A stretch of DNA of 64,000 nt from the NCBI GenBank assembly GCA_039090855.1, contig CM076999.1, forward strand, positions 115,133,072-115,197,071, given 5' to 3'. Source of the DNA: Macrothele yani. Lineage: Eukaryota; Arthropoda; Arachnida; Araneae; Macrothelidae. Shown here piece after piece: positions 58,735 through 64,000 of the stretch. Position 1 is the first letter of the stretch. Every line of letters starts with the position of its first letter. The notes beneath the pieces were generated by a model, which made no database searches, had not been told where the DNA came from, and was given only the letters and a program-made list of their open reading frames with translations. Both the position numbers and the translations under genes were made by a program.

Positions 58735-58812
58735 TATGTACGCAAGTGCCACCGAATTTGACATGTAAGCAAGTGCCACCAAATTAGACATGTACGCAAG
58801 TGCCACCAATTC
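58735..58812. repeat. 27-bp tandem repeat, three copies
   Basis: Three consecutive copies of acgcaagtgccaccRaatt followed by tgacatgt. Confidence 0.85.
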
Positions 58813-58815
58813 TTC

Positions 58816-59010
58816 GTAACCATGATAGCGTCTGCCGCAATCGAGATGTCTAACTCGTTTTCCCCTACTTTACTTTAAGAAGGAAAACTAGTTTTATCTG
58901 TGACCGAACCCGGGTTGTTTACACTCAAGCTTATCCTAAAGTAAAGTGGAGAAAGTGAGGTAACGGTCTTAAGTCCCCTTCGCGGTAGACGCTGCCATGG
59001 TTACAGGTGA
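58816..59010. mobile_element. Small palindromic MITE-like element
   Basis: Ends are inverted: cgtaaccatgatagcgtctg at 58816 and, read inward from about 59005, gtaaccatggcagcgtct. Further inside, ctttactttaagaagga pairs with tcctaaagtaaag. It is about 190 bp long with no coding capacity. The target duplication was not resolved. Confidence 0.6.
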
Positions 59011-59230
59011 GGGTAATGTGGGAGCGGGTGACCTTAAGCCGCCGAATTAAAGTAATGCACTATAACCAACAGCTGGCTCATTTTTCTATTTTCAAGATGT
59101 AAACGTTTTTTCTGTGGTCATTATTTCTGTAGGTATTCTTTTGGTGGTTCGTGTTCATGAAAGTGCCTTTTTTTTTCAGTTTCTACAACTACAGTGAATT
59201 AATTAAATATTTCAAGTGCATCCCATTGTT

Positions 59231-59548
59231 ATGGATATACGAGTATAATATAAAAACGTGTATGCATATCTTTATGTGATAAGATATGGATATACGAGTA
59301 TAATATAAACGTGTATATCTTTATGAGATAAGATATGGATATACGAGTATAATATAAACGTGTATGCATATCTTTATGTGATAAGATATGGATATACGAG
59401 TATAACATAAACGTGTATGCATATCTTTATGTGATAAGATATGGATATACGAGTATAATATAAAAGTGTATGCATATCTTTATGTGATAGGATATGGATA
59501 TACGAGTATAATATAAACGTGTATGCATATCTTTTTGTGATAAGATGA
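59231..59548. repeat. ~53-bp tandem repeat, six copies
   Basis: Units of ggatatacgagtataatata followed by acgtgtatgcatatcttt and atgtgataagata start at about 59233, 59288, 59337, 59390, 59443 and 59496 (spacing 49-55 bp). Confidence 0.9.
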
Positions 59549-59595
59549 GATCTTTCACTCCTGCACGGATTTAGCGAGGAATTCTGTTGGTTCCG

Positions 59596-59926
59596 AGCTC
59601 TTAGTTGTAAAGGATTCTACCTTTTACAACTAAGAGCTTTCACAACTAAATGCAATTTATTCCCAAGTAAGCAAAAATCGTTAGCGCTGTAAAATTTTTA
59701 TGAAAATGTAAAAAGGAAATATATAAATGAAAGTTTCCAATTCGGCTGCTTTGAAGTTAACTTTTGCGGGTGTAAACTATTGTCATCTGAGCCCTTCCCA
59801 CGGATAAGCCCCTTGGTGGAATAGCCAACGGGCTAATCCGTGGGAACGGTTGACAATCCTTTCCACGAATTATCCAGTAGCCATCAGTGTTCAGTTACTA
59901 GAGAACTGAACGCTGATCGTTACTGG
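59596..59926. repeat. Cluster of three hairpins
   Basis: Inverted repeats: 59598-59612 with 59621-59637 (gctcttagttgtaaa arms); 59796-59811 with 59830-59845 (tcccacggatNagccc arms, with an outer ttgtca/tgacaa pair at 59780 and 59851); and 59874-59896 with 59904-59926 (23-bp arms starting ccagta, few mismatches, 7-base loop). Confidence 0.8.
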
Positions 59927-59929
59927 CTA

Positions 59930-61600
59930 GATTTATTTAAACGCCCTGCTACCCGCTCTCTTCTCCCAGCTGAATGTTTTGAGCTCATAGTGATCAAGAA
60001 AACACTTACGATTGTAGTGTGTGTGCCGCTTGACATAAGAAGTACATGTCCCTGAGCAAGCTTCTCTGGAAGGTGAAAGTTTTGGAAGATAACTGAAATA
60101 CTGCAGCAGGTAAAGTTTTACCCCTCTCTGTATGATTTGTGTATGACCAGCCTTTTAGCTGAACGATTTTTAAGCATGCCAATTGAGTTTTTTTATCATT
60201 TTAAGTTTTTTTTAATTCGTTTGATTTCAACCACAGGTACAACTCGCCACAAAACCTCGAAATGTATGTACAATTCTTCACAGAATACTGTACATATATC
60301 TCGAGATTTCGAAATAATGTACACAGAGATTATTTTTAACGAAAATGACTACATAGACAGTTAAGGATCCTTATTTACTAAAACTTTTCCTGGCATATGA
60401 GTCTACCAAATTTTCTGTGGTCTTGTAGTTACTTGAATTTTTTTCAAAAGGGCTTTACTGCAAAAGCAAAAGATTGCTCTTTTTGGGGTTTCCACAGTTA
60501 AGTGTAATCCAATGGCAGATTTTTTTTTTTTTTTTTCTGTTAGAAGCAGGCATTTTACGATCAGCTAAAGTTCTGGCACAGTTGTTTAAACACGCATTAG
60601 CAAATGTTTAATAACTTCATAAAGAAAAAGATATTTTCCGAAAATTACATCTTCCCTTTTATAGTTCATATTTTACTTAATACCAAGAGCTATAGATTCG
60701 ATTTACGAAAGAATTTTTTTGATTCTCAGATGACAGTTTCTGAAAGATTAAAAACGTTATTCAAATAGTTTTTTTATTTTTTCAGGTGAAAGGTACTTTA
60801 AACAATCTCTTTTAAAGAAAGTTAAGATACTGCTGAACATTTCTATTCCTAACGTTGTTACAAATATACACCAGACTGTGAATACTCAAGAGATGCATAT
60901 GGCGTATTTATTCTGCTTATTTTTGTAGTGTAGTAAGCATAAAGATCCGCCAAGCTTTTGCGCTCCACTGGGAGGCTTTTTCAAGGCAATGGTAGACATA
61001 AAAATGCAGGGAATTGGAACATGTAAGGAACAAAGATGATTTTTGAAAATAACGTGGGTGACATCACGAACATGTTATTACACGAATTTTTATCACGCAA
61101 TTATACAGTACGTCGCGATGTGTTTCCATCTTACATAACGCATGCCAAACCATCGCTAATTCAGTAGAAACAATATAACTGCACGTTAGTTTGCTAGATA
61201 TGATTTCGTCTCAGTGTTTCCAGGTCGTGCTATTTTATAGCAAAAATGCTATTTGTTTTTCTCTAGTACTATAATATTTTTCTGAATGTTATTTTCTGGA
61301 AAAAAAATTATATATATATTTTTGTTTTGCTGAAAATTTGGTATTTTTCTTTAAATCCAACTTGTATGGCAACAACTTTTGGCATTCTTTATATTTACAT
61401 ATTTTTGGTATCCCCCCACCCCTTAAACAAAATATATAAATATCTATATATTTTTGGTATCCTTATATTTATATATTTTTGGATTCCCCCTTCCAGACAG
61501 AGTTGTGTCACGCATCACTCTCTCCTTTCACTACATTTTTCTGTTTGTCTTCCTATTGAGTTCACTTACTCAGATCACCTAGCTTCTCATTTTCTAAGGG
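59930..61600. other. Intergenic AT-rich region, no gene recognised
   Basis: No supported coding sequence; ORFs of up to about 100 codons (61327-61635) are low-complexity. A tatatttttggtatcc phrase is repeated three times at about 61390-61485. Confidence 0.55.
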
Positions 61601-61619
61601 CAGTTTTAGATCTAGGGTC

Positions 61620-64000
61620 AGACCCTCCCTACTAAAACTTCTTCAAATAGCATACCATACCCTCGGACATGTTTCCTGCTCTTGCAGAGAATTTCTCGAG
61701 CAGCAGTACTTAAACCATGAAATTCTTTTGTTGAGTTGTAGATTGTAAATTTTTTTAATAAAGTATTACATTGAATATCACTATTAAGAAAATACGGAGC
61801 TCCGGAACCTTTATGTGATTCAGATAACCAACCTCTGGAGACGTGGCCAGGAAGTTGTCGAAAACGCAATTTTTATACGGCCCTTAAAAGTTTGGTTTCC
61901 AGTCCTCTTACACCCCAAAAGGTCAAACTCCTTCTCATCTACCTGATTAGGGGCCTAAAATTGATGATGCAATATGCTGTTCTGAAACACTTGCGGATGA
62001 GAACTATCAAATACTGGAGAAATTCTTTTCAACACTAGGGATTTAGAAGCTGGGAAAAATCAAGTGCCCTGCATGTTAACTTCTGTAAAACCGTTTGCAT
62101 TCTTCACCAATTTTTATTTAACCGTAACATGATGAAATTTGGTTTCCAGAACAATCTTGAGTAACTCAGTGAATTTTGTTTTATCTCATAGGATTTTTGA
62201 TATTGCCAGATTTGTTTCTACCTATGTGTCCATATTCCTTCATCCATCCTTTGAAAACGCTGAAAACCTCCCAATCACACAAGAAATCGTAGGAAATATT
62301 TATGTTACATATTTTCAGTAATAAGCGCCCCCCCCCCCCTTTCCCCGACAGGTTTCCTGCCAGAGTTGTAGCTCGTGAACGATAAAAATCTCCGGGTAGC
62401 CCCAGAAATCTTTTTATTTTATTTTTTTGGTATAACATAACCCCCTTCCCCCGGACATGTTTCCGGCTTTTGCAGATAATTTCTCGAGCTGCAGTGCTTA
62501 AACCATGAAATTCTTTTGTTGAGTTGTAAAATATAAATTTTTTTGATAAAGTATTACATTGAATATCACTATTAAGAAAATACGGAGTTACGGAACCTTT
62601 ATGTGATTGAGATAGGGACTTGGCCATGAAGTTGCCCAAAACGCAATTTTTATAGGGTCCCTTAAAAAAATTTGTTTCCAGTTCTCTTACACCACAACAG
62701 GTCAAACTCCTAATTGATTAGGGGTCTAAAATTGATGATGCAATATGTTGTTCTCAGCCACTTGCGGATGAGAACTATCAAACACTGGAGAAATTCTTTT
62801 TAAAAGTAGGAATTTAGAACCTGGGAAAAATCACGTGCCCTGCATGTTAAGTTCTGTAAAACCGTTTGCACTCTTTAGCAATTTTTAGGCAATTGAGTTA
62901 AGTTTCAAATATCTGCCTTAGTGTGAGGATTCAAATGTTGAATTTGTTGTTTAACCCAAAGCTTTGGTTTAACCGTAACATGATGAAATTTTGTTTCCAG
63001 AACAATCTTGAGTAATTACTTTTGAAAAGGAAAAATTCTTTTCAAAAGTAGGGATTTAGAAGCTGGAAAAAATCACGTGCCCTGCATGTTAAGTTCTGAA
63101 AAACCGTTTGCATTCCTTCGGCAATTTTTAAGCAAATGAGTTAAGTTTCAAATATCTGCCATACTGTGAGGATTCAAATGTTGAATTTGTTAATTTAACC
63201 CAAAGCTTTGGTTTAACCGTAACATGATGAAATTTGGTTTCCAGAACAATCTTCAGTAACTCAGTGAATTTTGTTTTATCTCATAGGATTTTTGATAGTG
63301 CCAGATTTGTTTCTACCTATGTGTCCACATTCCTTCATCCATCCTTTGAAAACGCTGAAAACCTCGCAATCACACAAGAAATCCTAGGAAATATTTATGT
63401 TTTATATTTTCAGCCTTAAGCGCCCCCTCGCCCCTTTCCCCGACAGCTTTTCTGCTAGAGTTGTAGTTCGTGAACGATGAAAATCTCCGGATGGGCCCAG
63501 AAATCATTATATATATATATTTCTTATATAACATGTCTCTCCCCTCCCCGGACAGGTTTCCTGCTTTTGCACAGAATTTCTCGAGCTGCAGTGCTTAAAC
63601 CATGAAATTCTTTTGTTGAGTTGCAGAATGTAATTTTTTTTGATAAAGTATTGCAATAAATATCACTATTAAGAAAATACGGAGTTACAGAAACTTTTTG
63701 TGATTCAGAAAACCAACCTCTGGGGACGTGGCCAGGAAGTTGTCCAAAACGCAATTTTTATACGGCCCCTTGAAAATTTTGTTTCCAGCTCTCTTACACC
63801 CCAACAGGCCAAACTCCTTATGATCTACCTGATTAGGGGTCCAAGATTGATGATGCAATATGTTGTTCTGAACCACTTGCGGATGAGAACTATCAAATAC
63901 TGGAGAAATTCTTTTCAAAAGTAGGGATCTAGAAGCTGGGAAAAATCACGTGCCCTGCATGTTAATTTCTGTAAAACCGTTTGCATTCCTTCAGCAATTT
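61620..64000. repeat. Long tandem array (0.77-1.1 kb unit), three copies, continuing past the window
   Basis: Equivalent points recur at 61945, 62710 and 63828 (gattaggggYctaaRattga), at 61816, 62600 and 63695 (gtgattcagataacc/gcaatttttatacggccc), and at 62140 and 63235 (tggtttccagaacaatctt). The longer second interval is explained by an internal duplication of about 243 bp (62793-63002 and 63034-63240). The unit belongs to the repeat family seen at 53.4-56.5 kb. Small ORFs shared between copies (62139-62321, 63234-63419) have no recognised domain. Confidence 0.85.

Overview
This is a eukaryotic, almost certainly arthropod (probably insect) genomic window. The evidence is one insect-type gustatory receptor gene ending in the family's TYxxxLLQF signature, together with mariner, Tc1, RTE, MULE, hAT-like, Polinton-like and tRNA-SINE sequences of arthropod character. 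It is an accessory, repeat-dominated region: apart from the receptor, nearly every coding signal belongs to a mobile element, and most are broken.

Layout. 1-840: minus-strand Tc1-type transposase relic whose C-terminal segment is tandemly repeated. 845-1310: probable hAT relic. 1312-20512: a 19.2-kb satellite of about 468 copies of a 41-bp monomer with higher-order structure. 20765-20830: (ATT)n. 20904-23930: three TA-flanked mariner/Tc1-superfamily elements, two of them deletion derivatives. 24.0-25.3 kb: SINE-like and possible LTR sequence. 25.7-26.3 kb: purine tract. 26358-27541 (minus): single-exon gustatory receptor, with the seventh transmembrane segment one frameshift downstream of the long ORF. 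28.6-28.8 kb: decayed copy of the receptor's 5' end.

The most interesting object is 30913-45740: a Polinton/Maverick-like element with 5'-AG...CT-3' ends, a perfect 6-bp target duplication (gacagt) and terminal inverted repeats of about 5.5 kb. The arms flank a core of only about 2.6 kb. No polymerase, integrase or capsid gene was recognised. The core instead carries, on the minus strand, an AlkB (ALKBH2-like) 2-oxoglutarate dioxygenase and a protein with two PC4/p15-like single-strand-DNA-binding segments, both frameshifted. A 5'-truncated RTE retrotransposon sits in the right arm only. Sequence at the inner junction suggests that one arm was made by fold-back copying of the other. A diverged piece of the same arm recurs near 57.8 kb, so this is a family.

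45832-47254 is a fold-back element with roughly 0.6-kb arms. 47627-49053 is a nearly complete Tc1-like element. 50.2-50.75 kb holds two tRNA-derived SINEs. 51.5-64 kb is a mosaic: tandem repeats, a second Tc1-like relic (minus, 54.6-55.8 kb), a MULE transposase relic (minus, 56.5-56.95 kb), small palindromic elements, hairpins, and a repeat family seen at 53.4-56.5 kb and as three tandem copies at 61.6-64.0 kb.

Apart from the receptor there is no host gene I can support. All homology calls rest on reading motifs by eye; no database search was run.
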